A stretch of DNA of 16,593 bases, from assembly GCF_937941905.1 (NCBI RefSeq), contig NZ_CALDGS010000122.1, positions 1-16,593 of the forward strand. Reading direction: 5' to 3'. The notes under the pieces were generated by a model. The model saw only the letters and a list, made by a program, of their open reading frames with translations. It had not been told where the DNA came from and did no database searches. This document shows positions 1 to 8,810 of the stretch, in pieces; positions within the stretch are counted from its first letter, which is position 1; each line of letters opens with the position of its first letter. The translations under genes were made by a program, and so were the position numbers. This DNA comes from an uncultured Mycolicibacterium sp. Lineage in GTDB: Bacteria; Actinomycetota; Actinomycetes; Mycobacteriales; Mycobacteriaceae.

Positions 1-72
1 GGCGGCGCATCGGGCACCACTGCCGGCGGCGCATCGGGCACCGCCGTGGGCGGCACCTCGGGAACGGCCACG
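1..72 (-). repeat. 24-bp tandem repeat encoding a Pro-rich octapeptide
   Basis: Three consecutive 24-bp units (1-24, 25-48, 49-72) are visible. The first two differ only in their last bases and the third is more diverged. On the minus strand they encode VPDAPPAV-like octapeptides in frame with the secreted Ala/Pro-rich protein. The array probably continues past the left edge. Confidence 0.7.
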
Positions 73-497
73 ACCGGAGCCGGGGGAGCCGCCGGAACAG
101 GCGGCGCAGGTGCCGGTGCCGCAGCCGGAATCGCTGCCTCGGCGGCATCCCCAACCGTCGAGACAACCTCCGGTACCGGCATCGCGGCCTGCACCAACGG
201 CTCCCCCGGGCCGGGTTGCGCGGCGGCGACCACCCCGTCCACGACGGGTCCGGCCGCCTCCAGCGCCGACGGGACGGCGGCGGCGGCCTCCGCTCCCGCG
301 GAGCCGACAACCGCCGCGGCGTCCTGAAGTTCGGTCACGCTCGGCGGCGAGGCGGCCAGCGCCTGCACCATCTCCAGGCACGGCACACCCGGGCTGGGCT
401 CGGCCGTCGCCGCCGATGCGCCGTACAGCATCGGCCAGGACAGCACGACCAGCCCGGCCACCACCCCTGCTGTGAAGTGAATTCGACTCCCAGACAT
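1..497 (-). CDS. Secreted Ala/Pro-rich protein, partial (3' end beyond window)
   Basis: The frame opens at an ATG (497-495) and stays open for 165 codons to the left edge, so the C-terminus is missing. The N-terminus is a classical Sec signal peptide: MSGSR, a hydrophobic stretch of about 20 residues, then a likely signal-peptidase site near ASAATAEP. A short segment with a single Cys (PGVPCLEMVQ) follows, then a long Ala/Pro/Val-rich low-complexity stretch that ends, as far as it is visible, in octapeptide repeats of the VPDAPPAV type. I see no catalytic motif. Composition fits an exported mycobacterial protein that is wall-associated or extended in the periplasm, but the function is unknown. 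The plus-strand reading of the same DNA is also open, but it is only Gly/Ala/Thr-rich low complexity; the signal peptide decides the minus strand. Confidence 0.75.
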   Translation of the reverse strand, partial: MSGSRIHFTAGVVAGLVVLSWPMLYGASAATAEPSPGVPCLEMVQALAASPPSVTELQDAAAVVGSAGAEAAAAVPSALEAAGPVVDGVVAAAQPGPGEPLVQAAMPVPEVVSTVGDAAEAAIPAAAPAPAPPVPAAPPAPVVAVPEVPPTAVPDAPPAVVPDAP

Positions 498-536
498 GCC
501 GATTCGCAATGGCCCCCGTGTCGAAGTCACCGGCAG

Positions 537-564
537 AAGATAACCCGCCGGCGCGGGGCCGCAA
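537..564 (-). promoter_or_regulatory. Possible sigma-A-type promoter of the secreted Ala/Pro-rich gene
   Basis: On the minus strand TTGCGG (564-559) is separated by 16 nt from TATCTT (542-537). This would start transcription roughly 33 nt before the ATG at 497. The -10 is good and the -35 weak. No strong Shine-Dalgarno precedes the ATG. The rest of 498-752 holds only this promoter region and the downstream end of uvrB; I see no gene there. Confidence 0.3.
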
Positions 565-752
565 CCGCGGTTCCTGGGCGTTTTCGAAGTGGTTCCCGGA
601 CAGTGACCGAACCGATGCACGCCGGCAGCGAATCGGTGACCGGCCCGTGTCGCGGCCGTGCCCGAACGGACCCGGCCGCACCCGGCGCCGCGAAATATTG
701 ACGCTTCCGAAAATCCTGGCGGACAGCGCTTTTCGCCGCGCCGGGGCCGGGT

Positions 753-2909
<2,157 letters not shown>

Positions 2910-2915
2910 GTCCAC

Positions 2916-2938
2916 AGGGTAGAACCAGGTTCGGACAA
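2916..2938 (-). promoter_or_regulatory. PafBC (RecA-NDp) type DNA-damage promoter of uvrB
   Basis: The minus strand reads TTGTCCGAA (2938-2930), then 8 nt, then TACCCT (2921-2916). This fits the mycobacterial RecA-independent damage promoter form TTGTCRgtg-N8-TAnnnT in the TTGTC core, the spacing and the TAnnnT -10. Counting 7 nt from the -10 puts +1 on the A of the uvrB ATG at 2909, so the transcript would be leaderless. Regulation by PafBC is inferred from the motif. Confidence 0.6.
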
Positions 2939-2944
2939 CCCACA

Positions 2945-3475
2945 GTGCCGCAACAGAGGGGTACCGCCATCCACCCGCCCAAGCACGAGACGTTCGACCT
3001 CGTCGCCCGCACCAACACCGACCCGAAGGGCATCGTGCGGGCGGTGGACATCTACCGGGTCGAACCGTGGGGCCTGTACATGGCCCGCCCCACCCCGGGC
3101 CGCGAGCAGTTCCACTACCTGGAGTCCTGGCTGCTACCCGGGCTCGGGCTGCGGGTGAGCGTGTTCCACTTCAACCCTGGCCACGAGCAGGACCAGGACT
3201 TCTACCTCGACGTGGGCCGCTACCGGCCCGGGCCGACGGTCTGGCAGGCCGAGGACCACTATCTGGACCTGCGGCTGCGCACCGGGGTCGGGGTGCGGCT
3301 GGAGGACGTCGACGAGTTGCTCACCGCGGCCCGGGCCGGGCTGATCGGCCCGCAGGACGCCGAGCAGGCGGTGCGCACCGCGGCGCGGGCGATCGAGGGA
3401 CTGGCCCGCCACGGCTACCGGCTGGACCGCTGGACGGCCGCCGAAGGCATGGCCCTGACGTGGCGGGAGGCGTAA
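2945..3475 (+). CDS. DUF402 (FomD/Ntdp-like) protein
   Basis: This 176-aa protein carries a DUF402 domain. The core is recognisable from the YRVEPWGLYMARP segment, the ESWLLP segment, and the acidic block DFYLDVGRYRPGPTVWQAEDHYLDL, given here in words: alternating Asp/Glu residues around YRPGPTVW at about residues 85-108. Characterised DUF402 relatives (S. aureus Ntdp, FomD) are metal-dependent nucleotide or CMP-phosphonate hydrolases, and the acidic block is the expected metal site. The actual substrate here is unknown. The gene is divergent from uvrB, as I recall for M. tuberculosis Rv1632c. The start is uncertain. GTG 2945 opens the frame without a Shine-Dalgarno. An AGAGGGG (2955-2961) sits 7 nt before an in-frame ATC at 2969, exactly where homologues as I recall them begin (M-HPPK). 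Confidence 0.85.
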   Translation: MPQQRGTAIHPPKHETFDLVARTNTDPKGIVRAVDIYRVEPWGLYMARPTPGREQFHYLESWLLPGLGLRVSVFHFNPGHEQDQDFYLDVGRYRPGPTVWQAEDHYLDLRLRTGVGVRLEDVDELLTAARAGLIGPQDAEQAVRTAARAIEGLARHGYRLDRWTAAEGMALTWREA

Positions 3476-3480
3476 GGTTC

Positions 3481-4050
3481 GTGATCATGATCACCACCAC
3501 CCGCGGCAGTGCGGCCGCGACGCTGGCGGCGGTGCTGATCGGCGCCTCGGCGCTGCCCGCGGTCGCGTCGGCCCAGCCCGAGCCCGTTTCGCCGGATCCC
3601 GGCGTGCAGCCGGTCGCCGATCCGGGTGAACCGGCCGGCGAACCGGAGCTGCACAACGTCACCTACCGGGCCCGCATCGACGGGGTGGCCCGCGGGGCCG
3701 TGATCAGCTACCGGCTGTCCGACACCGAGATCAACAGCGCCGACCCGACCATGCTGCCGGGCCGGGTGTTCGAGGCGACGGCGGTGGTGTCCGATCCGCA
3801 GCTGGCCGGGATGACGGTCGCCATCGACTGGCCCTACTCGGCCAACCTGCACTGCGAGATCCTCGTCGACGACCAGCTGGTGGCCCAGGCCGACCAGTTC
3901 GTCGCGCCACGGCTGACCCGGGTCACCGACGACCCCTACTACGGCACCCTGCAGTGCGGGGCGCCACTGGATCTCGACCTCGGCAACGGCACGGGCAACG
4001 TCATCAACACCGACCCGATCCTGCCCGAGCCGGCCGCGCCGCCGGCCTGA
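3481..4050 (+). CDS. Exported two-cysteine protein, weakly MmpS-like
   Basis: This is a 189-aa exported protein from GTG 3481, chosen because GGGAGG (3465-3470) lies 10 nt upstream; ATG 3487 is the alternative. A signal peptide is clear: a short N-terminus with one Arg, the hydrophobic stretch AAATLAAVLIGASALPAVAS, and a likely cut after ASA. A Pro/Glu-rich linker follows, then a beta-rich domain from about residue 58 with two Cys (LHCEIL and LQCGAP) that could form a disulfide. The domain layout (YRARIDGVARGAVISYRL, then a WPYSANLHCEI strand, then a closing Cys strand) recalls the periplasmic domain of MmpS proteins, but similarity is by eye only. The gene starts 5 nt after the DUF402 stop, so the two are probably co-transcribed. 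No function is assigned. Confidence 0.8.
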   Translation: MIMITTTRGSAAATLAAVLIGASALPAVASAQPEPVSPDPGVQPVADPGEPAGEPELHNVTYRARIDGVARGAVISYRLSDTEINSADPTMLPGRVFEATAVVSDPQLAGMTVAIDWPYSANLHCEILVDDQLVAQADQFVAPRLTRVTDDPYYGTLQCGAPLDLDLGNGTGNVINTDPILPEPAAPPA

Positions 4051-4069
4051 CGCCGCCCACCACCCACGA

Positions 4070-4087
4070 CGGCGGGCGGACCCGCCG
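4070..4087 (+). terminator. Hairpin after the exported-protein gene
   Basis: CGGCGGG (4070-4076), a 4-nt CGGA loop and CCCGCCG (4081-4087) form a perfect 7-bp stem about 20 nt after the stop codon. There is no T-tract, which is common in high-GC actinobacteria. It would separate the uvrB-side genes from the catabolic locus. Confidence 0.4.
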
Positions 4088-4154
4088 CCGTGGCCGTCGC
4101 CGTGCGCGACGCGGGGGCGATCTGCATCCTAAATTGGGCGAAACCACGAATCAA

Positions 4155-4164
4155 TAGACCTTTT
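4155..4164 (-). promoter_or_regulatory. Outlying operator-like half site upstream of permease
   Basis: TAGACCTTTT (4155-4164), minus strand AAAAGGTCTA, resembles the shared operator core TTAAAGGTCTAA found before three transcription units of this locus. It lies about 90 nt upstream of the predicted promoter and is weaker than the main sites. Confidence 0.3.
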
Positions 4165-4226
4165 CTTGGCGAAACCGCCCACGCCGCCAAGCCTTCTCGT
4201 GTAAACGTTGTGTCACACGTGCCGAA

Positions 4227-4272
4227 ATAGGGTCTATAAGTCTTGTCATTAGACCTTTAACGGATCTACGCT
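4227..4272 (+). promoter_or_regulatory. Permease promoter with embedded operator pair
   Basis: A sigma-A-like promoter is formed by TTGTCA (4243-4248), an 18-nt spacer and TACGCT (4267-4272), giving a start near 4279. The spacer contains TTAGACCTTTAA (4249-4260), the reverse complement of the motif seen before the other two units. An inverted partner, ATAGGGTCTATAA (4227-4239), lies upstream; its GGTC is 17 nt from the GACC of the main site. A repressor bound here would cover the promoter. The palindrome GTGTCACAC (4210-4218) lies just upstream and may be unrelated. The assigned regulator is the GntR protein at 5908-6642, by inference. Confidence 0.5.
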
Positions 4273-4303
4273 CCGGCCGTTCCGATCGAAAGGTAGGTGG
4301 CAA

Positions 4304-5839
4304 TTGGCCGTCGAATTCTCCCCTGCGGCCGGTACCCAACAGCAGTCCCCCACCGGTACCGGACCAACCCTCAAGCGTGACGCCATCGGCCTGGTCGGCG
4401 TGGTGTTCATGGTGGTCGCCTTCTCCGCGCCCATCACCGCGATGACCGGAAACCTGCCCGTCGCAGTCGGTTTCGGCAACGGCCTGGGCGCACCGGGCGG
4501 CTTCCTCATCGCCACCGTGGTGCTGACCATTTTCAGCATCGGCTTCGTCGCGCTGGCCCGGCACATCACCGCCGCGGGCGCGTTCTACACCTTCGTCTCG
4601 CGGGCCTGGTCGCGCATCCCGGGCCTGGCCGCCGGCGTGATGCCGATGGTCACCTACATGACCATGGAGGCCGGCCTGATCGGCATCTTCGCTGCCTTCG
4701 CCGACGGCGCGATGAACTCGCAGTTCGGCGTCGACCTGCCGTGGGAGGTCTACGCCGCGGTCGGCCTGATCGCCATCGCGGTGCTGTCGCACTTCGACAT
4801 CTCGGTGGCGGCCAAGGTGCTCGGCGTGGTGCTGATCGCCGAGATCCTGCTGCTGAGCGCCACCGCCGTCGCCGGACTGGTGCACCACCCGGAGGGCATG
4901 AGCTTCACCTCGCTGAACCCGGTCACCGCACTGAGCACCAACGGCGTGGCCGGCGGCGTGGTCGGGCTGGGCCTGCTGATGGCGTTCTGGTCCTGGGTCG
5001 GCTTCGAGTCCACCGCCATCTACGGCGAGGAGTCGCGCGACCCCAAGCGGATCGTCCCGCGCGCCACCCTGATCGCCGTCATCGGCATCGGCGTGTTCTA
5101 CACCTTCGTGTCCTGGGGCGTGATCGTCGGCAACGGGCCGACCAGGTCGGTCGAGCTGGCGGCGGGACCGAACCCGTTCGACCTGCTCTACGTCCCGGCC
5201 GGCACCTACCTGGGCTCCTGGGCCGTCACCGTCTACGAGTGGCTGGTGCTCGGCGGCTCGTTCGCCTGCGCGCTGGCCATCCACAACTCGGCGGCCCGCT
5301 ACCTGTTCGCCTTCGGCCGCGACGGGCTGCTGCCCCGCAAGCTCGGCGCCGCCCACCCGCGCCACCGCTCGCCGTGGGTGGCCTCGCTGACCCAGAGCTG
5401 CTTCGCCGCAGTGCTGCTCGTCTTCTGCTCGGCCACCGGCTCGGACCCGTACGCGGACCTGTTCGTGCTGGTCGCCATCCTGGCCACGCTGTGCCTGCTG
5501 GTGGTGCAGACCATGTGCTCGATCGCGACGATCATCTACTTCCACGTCCGCAAGCAGCACCCGGAAACCGCGAACTGGTGGCGCACGCTGGTCGCGCCGA
5601 TCATCGGCGCGCTGGGCATGCTCTACGTCATCTACCTGATGTTCTCGAACATGAGCGCGGCGGCCGGCGCGGCCTCGGAGACGTTGTTCTTCAAGATGAT
5701 CCCGTTCCTGGTGCCGGGCCTGCTGATCGGTTCGATGCTGGTGGCCGGCTACCTGCGGTCGGCCCGGCCGGACCTGTACGAACGGATCGGCAGCACGGTG
5801 TTCGACGACCGCCCGGTGGCCGAGCCCGTCGCACGGTGA
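4304..5839 (+). CDS. APC-superfamily amine/amino-acid permease
   Basis: This 511-aa integral membrane protein has a hydrophilic N-terminus (about 25 residues) and about 12-14 predicted membrane helices, the usual size for the family. Helix 1 carries the broken-helix segment FSAPITAMTGNLP, where APC transporters bind the substrate amino and carboxyl groups. Helix 6 and the loop after it carry GFESTAIYGEE followed by DPKRIVPRA, the most diagnostic APC signature. The family imports amino acids, polyamines or other amines by proton or sodium symport, or by exchange; which substrate cannot be told. The start is TTG 4304, with AAAGGTAGG ending 6 nt upstream. The gene is convergent with the GntR gene and has its own operator-bearing promoter. 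It is likely the uptake system for the substrate of the downstream operon. Confidence 0.9.
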   Translation: MAVEFSPAAGTQQQSPTGTGPTLKRDAIGLVGVVFMVVAFSAPITAMTGNLPVAVGFGNGLGAPGGFLIATVVLTIFSIGFVALARHITAAGAFYTFVSRAWSRIPGLAAGVMPMVTYMTMEAGLIGIFAAFADGAMNSQFGVDLPWEVYAAVGLIAIAVLSHFDISVAAKVLGVVLIAEILLLSATAVAGLVHHPEGMSFTSLNPVTALSTNGVAGGVVGLGLLMAFWSWVGFESTAIYGEESRDPKRIVPRATLIAVIGIGVFYTFVSWGVIVGNGPTRSVELAAGPNPFDLLYVPAGTYLGSWAVTVYEWLVLGGSFACALAIHNSAARYLFAFGRDGLLPRKLGAAHPRHRSPWVASLTQSCFAAVLLVFCSATGSDPYADLFVLVAILATLCLLVVQTMCSIATIIYFHVRKQHPETANWWRTLVAPIIGALGMLYVIYLMFSNMSAAAGAASETLFFKMIPFLVPGLLIGSMLVAGYLRSARPDLYERIGSTVFDDRPVAEPVAR

Positions 5840-5866
5840 CGACCCGACCCCGCACCCGCACCCGGT

Positions 5867-5899
5867 CCGCCCGGCGGCAGCACCGCTGCCGCCGGGCGG
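5867..5899. terminator. Bidirectional hairpin terminator between permease and gntR
   Basis: A perfect 15-bp inverted repeat (5867-5881 with 5885-5899, ACC loop) fills most of the 68-nt gap between two convergent genes. Being symmetric, it could end transcription from both sides. There is no strong T-tract on either flank. Confidence 0.7.
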
Positions 5900-5907
5900 C
5901 CGGCACG

Positions 5908-6642
5908 TCAGCGCTTCAGCCAGGACTCGATGGTGCGGCGGGTGTCGTTGATGTGCGCCGCCATCCGCTCGGCGGCCAGGTCGGGGTCCTTGTTCTCGAT
6001 CGCCTCGAGGATGGCCTCGTGGAAGTCGTTGGCGTTCGGCTCGAGCCGGCCGAAGATCGCCCCCACCGGCAGCCACATCCGGCGGCGGGCGTCGGCCACC
6101 GCGTCCAGCAGCGTCGGGTTCTGCGCCGCCTGCGCGATGCCCAGGTGGAAGGCCGAGTCCAGGGTCTGGAAGTCGCTGGTGTGCTTGGCCGACTGGTCGG
6201 CGAGCGCGATCTCGATCGCGTCGTTCATCCCGGCCAGCAGCTTGTGCAGCTCGTTGAGGTCCGACGCGCGGCGCCGCTCGGCGGCCAGCCGGGCGGCGCC
6301 GGTCTCGACGATGACCCGGTAGTCGAACGCGTCGCGGATGGCCCGCTTGTTGCGCCGCATCTCCTGGCGCATCGCGGCCACGTCGTAGACCGGGGCCTGC
6401 ACGGTGAACCCGCCACCGCGACCGCGGCGCACCGCGATCAGGCCCTCGCGCTCGAGCACGGCCACGGCGGCCCGCACGGTGGTGCGGGACACGTCGAGCA
6501 TCTCGGCCAGTTCCCGCTCGGTCGGCAGCCGGTCACCCGGACGGAACTGCCCCAGTTCCAGCGCCCGGCGCATCTGATCCACCACCAGTTCGTGCGCCGG
6601 AATCTGCCGAACCGGGCCCAACGCTGTTCTCGACGATGCCAT
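5908..6642 (-). CDS. GntR/FadR-family (FCD) transcriptional regulator
   Basis: This 244-aa ligand-responsive DNA-binding protein has an N-terminal GntR winged helix at about residues 14-82, with GDRLPTERELAEMLDVSRTT as the recognition region and a GRGGGF wing. An all-helical FCD effector domain follows at about 95-230. The FCD metal-site pattern is present: Asp162 and His166 (DSAFH), His208 and His230. Such domains usually bind a metal and a carboxylate-type ligand. ATG 6642 is chosen because GGGAGGGG lies just upstream; an in-frame start at 6675 would add 11 residues without a better site. The gene is convergent with the permease and divergent from the operon, the usual position of a local regulator. 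It probably controls the TTAAAGGTC sites at 4227-4260, 6738-6751 and 15062-15077, but this is inference. Confidence 0.93.
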   Translation of the reverse strand: MASSRTALGPVRQIPAHELVVDQMRRALELGQFRPGDRLPTERELAEMLDVSRTTVRAAVAVLEREGLIAVRRGRGGGFTVQAPVYDVAAMRQEMRRNKRAIRDAFDYRVIVETGAARLAAERRRASDLNELHKLLAGMNDAIEIALADQSAKHTSDFQTLDSAFHLGIAQAAQNPTLLDAVADARRRMWLPVGAIFGRLEPNANDFHEAILEAIENKDPDLAAERMAAHINDTRRTIESWLKR

Positions 6643-6720
6643 TTCGCCCCTCCCAACGCCGTCAGGGTACCGCAATGGCCGAATTGAATGGGTTTTGGCT
6701 GACCCTTCCGACCAAATCCC

Positions 6721-6751
6721 AATAAAGTCCTAAACACTTGACCTTTAATCC
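6721..6751. promoter_or_regulatory. Operator region between gntR and the SDR operon
   Basis: TTGACCTTTAATCC (6738-6751) is, on the minus strand, GGATTAAAGGTCAA, sharing the nine-base core TTAAAGGTC with the permease and monooxygenase sites. A weaker inverted partner, AATAAAGTCCTAA (6721-6733), lies upstream. TTGACC (6738-6743) could double as a -35 for the operon, but I find no convincing -10 at the right distance. The 169-nt interval must also carry the gntR promoter, which I cannot place. Confidence 0.5.
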
Positions 6752-6811
6752 ATAACCGACGAAACTTGTCGAAGTCCAAGTGCGGACGTCGATTTGAGAG
6801 GGCAAACCACC

Positions 6812-7543
6812 TTGGCAAACAAAGTAATCGTGACCGGCGGTGCCGGGACCATCGGCCAGGCCATCTGCCGCCGCCTGCTGCGCAGCGACTACGTCCCGGT
6901 GGTCGCCGACCTGGCGCCTGCCGTCGAGGCGCTCGACCTGGCCGCCGCGGGCCTGCAGGGTGCCGTCCCGGTCGCCATGGACGTCTCCGACCGGGCCAGC
7001 ATCGACGCCGCGGTCGCCGCGGTCACCGCCGGCGGGGAGCGGCTCTACGGGCTGGTCAACTGCGCCGGCATCCTGCGCGACTCCTTGCTCGGCGAGCTCG
7101 ACGAGGCCAAGCTCGAGCTGATGTTCCAGGTCAACATCGCCGGCATGGCCCGGGTCACCGACGCCGTGGCCCCGCTGCTGGTGGACGGCGGCGCGATCGT
7201 CAACATCGGCAGCCTCACCGGGCATTTCGGCCGGTTCCGGGGCGCCTCGGTGTACGGCGCCACCAAGGCCGGCATCGCCGCCTACACCCGCTACCTCGCC
7301 GAGGAGCTCGCCCCGCGCGGCATCCGGGTCAACAACATCGCTCCCGGCGTCATCCGCGCCCCGATGAGCCCGTCGATGGCGCGGGTCTCCGGCGGCGAGG
7401 AGGTCAGCGCCGGCTACGCCATGCTCAAGCGGATCGGCGAGCCGGAGGAGGTGGCCGAGGCGGTGGAGTTCATGCTCTCCCCGCGGGCCTCCTACATCAC
7501 CGCCCAGACGCTGCTGGTCGACGGCGGGACGGTGGCCTGGTGA
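6812..7543 (+). CDS. Short-chain dehydrogenase/reductase (SDR1)
   Basis: This is a classical SDR oxidoreductase of 243 aa. The Rossmann motif TGGAGTIG is at residues 8-15 and NCAG is present. The catalytic residues are Ser134 (NIGSLTG), Tyr148 and Lys152 (YGATK). The C-terminus ends with the usual LLVDGG segment. An Asp at the end of the second strand (VVADLA) predicts NAD rather than NADP, so an oxidising role on a hydroxyl group is likely. TTG 6812 is preferred: GAGAGGG (6796-6802) sits 9 nt upstream and the protein then begins MANKVIVTGG. A TTG at 6794 would add six residues and put that Shine-Dalgarno inside the gene. First gene of the operon, 17 nt before the DUF1116 gene. Substrate unknown. 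Confidence 0.92.
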   Translation: MANKVIVTGGAGTIGQAICRRLLRSDYVPVVADLAPAVEALDLAAAGLQGAVPVAMDVSDRASIDAAVAAVTAGGERLYGLVNCAGILRDSLLGELDEAKLELMFQVNIAGMARVTDAVAPLLVDGGAIVNIGSLTGHFGRFRGASVYGATKAGIAAYTRYLAEELAPRGIRVNNIAPGVIRAPMSPSMARVSGGEEVSAGYAMLKRIGEPEEVAEAVEFMLSPRASYITAQTLLVDGGTVAW

Positions 7544-7560
7544 CCGCGGGAGGCACCGCC

Positions 7561-8808
7561 GTGGCCGTCGACGTCGAGCAGGCCAACGCCGAGGCGTTCG
7601 CCCGGCTCGAGGCGGCCGACCCGTGGGTGGTCGACGTCCGCCCCGCCCGCGAGGTGCTGCCCGGCTACCGCGACAACCTGGTGCTCACCTCCGGGGCGCC
7701 GATGCCGTGGTCGGACTACACCGGCGGTCAGCGCGAGGCGCTGATCGGCGGCGCGCTGTTCGAGGGCCTGGCCCGCGACCGCGAGGACGCCATCGAGGGT
7801 TTCGCCTCCGGCCGGATCGAGGTCGGCGCCTGCCACGACTACGGCGCGGTGGGCTCGCTGGCCGGCATCTACACCGCCTCGATGCCGGTCTTCGTGGTGG
7901 AGAACCGGGCCGCCGGCAACGTCGGTTTCTGCAACTTCTACGAGGGCAAGGAACCCCGCCGGCTCAACTACGGCTGCTACGACGAGGGGGTGCACCAGCG
8001 ACTGCAGCACGTCAACGAGGTGCTGGCACCGGTGGTCGGCGAGGCCATCCGCCGCCGCGGCGGCATCCCGCTCAAGCCGCTGATCGCCCGCGCGCTGCGG
8101 ATGGGCGACGAGGTGCACAGCCGCAACGCCGCCGCCTCGGTGCTGTTCAGCCGCGAGATCATGCCCGCGGTGCTGGACATGGTCGCCGACGACGTGCCCG
8201 GGGTGCGCGAGACCATGCTGCACCTGGCCGAGAACGACTACTTCTTCCTGCGGCTGTCGATGGCCGCGGCGAAGGCCTCGGCCGACGCGATGGCCGTCCC
8301 CGGTTCCACGCTGGTCTCGGCGATGGCGTTCTCCTGCAAGGGGTTCGCCATCCGGCTGGCCGGGCTGGGCGACACCTGGTTCACCGGGCCGCCGCCGATC
8401 CACGAGGGCAAACTGTTCGCGGGCCACACCGAGGACGAGATCACCTGGATGGGCGGCGAGTCGCCGATCACCGAGACCATCGGGCTGGGCGGCTTCGCCC
8501 AGGCCTGCGCGCTGTCGCTGCAGGAGTACCAGGGCGGCTCGCCGGAGGTGATGATCGAGCGCAACCGGGAGATGTACCGGATCACCCACGGCGAGAACGG
8601 CACCTACCGCATCCCGCTGTTCGGCTTCCGCGGCACCCCGACCGGGATCGACGCACGCAAGGTGCTCGAGACCGGAATACTGCCGGTCATGGACGTCGGG
8701 CTGGCCGGCCGGGACGGCGGGCAGATCGGCGCCGGGGTGATCCGGGCGCCGCGGGAATGCTTCGAGGCCGCGATGGCCGAGCACCGGCGCCGGTTCGGGC
8801 AGGGGTGA
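7561..8808 (+). CDS. DUF1116 protein (AllG/YlbE/YahG family)
   Basis: This 415-aa protein matches the DUF1116 family from end to end. Typical segments are PWSDYTGGQREALIGGALFE near the N-terminus, NFYEGKEPRRLNYG in the middle and the C-terminal block ILPVMDVGLAGRDGGQIGAG. In E. coli, AllG is one of three proteins (with AllF/FdrA and AllH) that make up oxamate carbamoyltransferase; YahG is a second homologue. By family it may take part in transfer of a carbamoyl or similar acyl group, or in cleavage of an amide. Neither an FdrA nor a DUF2877 partner is encoded here, so the reaction may differ. GTG 7561 is chosen because GGGAGG (7548-7553) lies 7 nt upstream; a GTG at 7540 overlapping the SDR1 stop is also in frame. 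Flanked by SDR genes. Confidence 0.88.
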   Translation: MAVDVEQANAEAFARLEAADPWVVDVRPAREVLPGYRDNLVLTSGAPMPWSDYTGGQREALIGGALFEGLARDREDAIEGFASGRIEVGACHDYGAVGSLAGIYTASMPVFVVENRAAGNVGFCNFYEGKEPRRLNYGCYDEGVHQRLQHVNEVLAPVVGEAIRRRGGIPLKPLIARALRMGDEVHSRNAAASVLFSREIMPAVLDMVADDVPGVRETMLHLAENDYFFLRLSMAAAKASADAMAVPGSTLVSAMAFSCKGFAIRLAGLGDTWFTGPPPIHEGKLFAGHTEDEITWMGGESPITETIGLGGFAQACALSLQEYQGGSPEVMIERNREMYRITHGENGTYRIPLFGFRGTPTGIDARKVLETGILPVMDVGLAGRDGGQIGAGVIRAPRECFEAAMAEHRRRFGQG

Positions 8809-8810
8809 AC

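Noticed and set aside
46..327. Plus-strand Gly/Ala/Thr-rich frame resembling PE_PGRS-like low complexity
   Set aside because: The minus strand gives a signal peptide and continuous Ala/Pro-rich protein; the plus frame is only its shadow and has no convincing start region.
4051..4303. Insertion-sequence end or attachment site marking the left border of the catabolic locus
   Set aside because: The interval holds a hairpin and promoter/operator elements only; no terminal inverted repeats, transposase remnant, integrase or tRNA is visible.
4151..6076. 641-aa minus-strand open frame opposite the permease
   Set aside because: The translation is Gly/Arg/His/Asp-rich low complexity, while the plus strand encodes a clear APC permease with membrane helices and family signatures.
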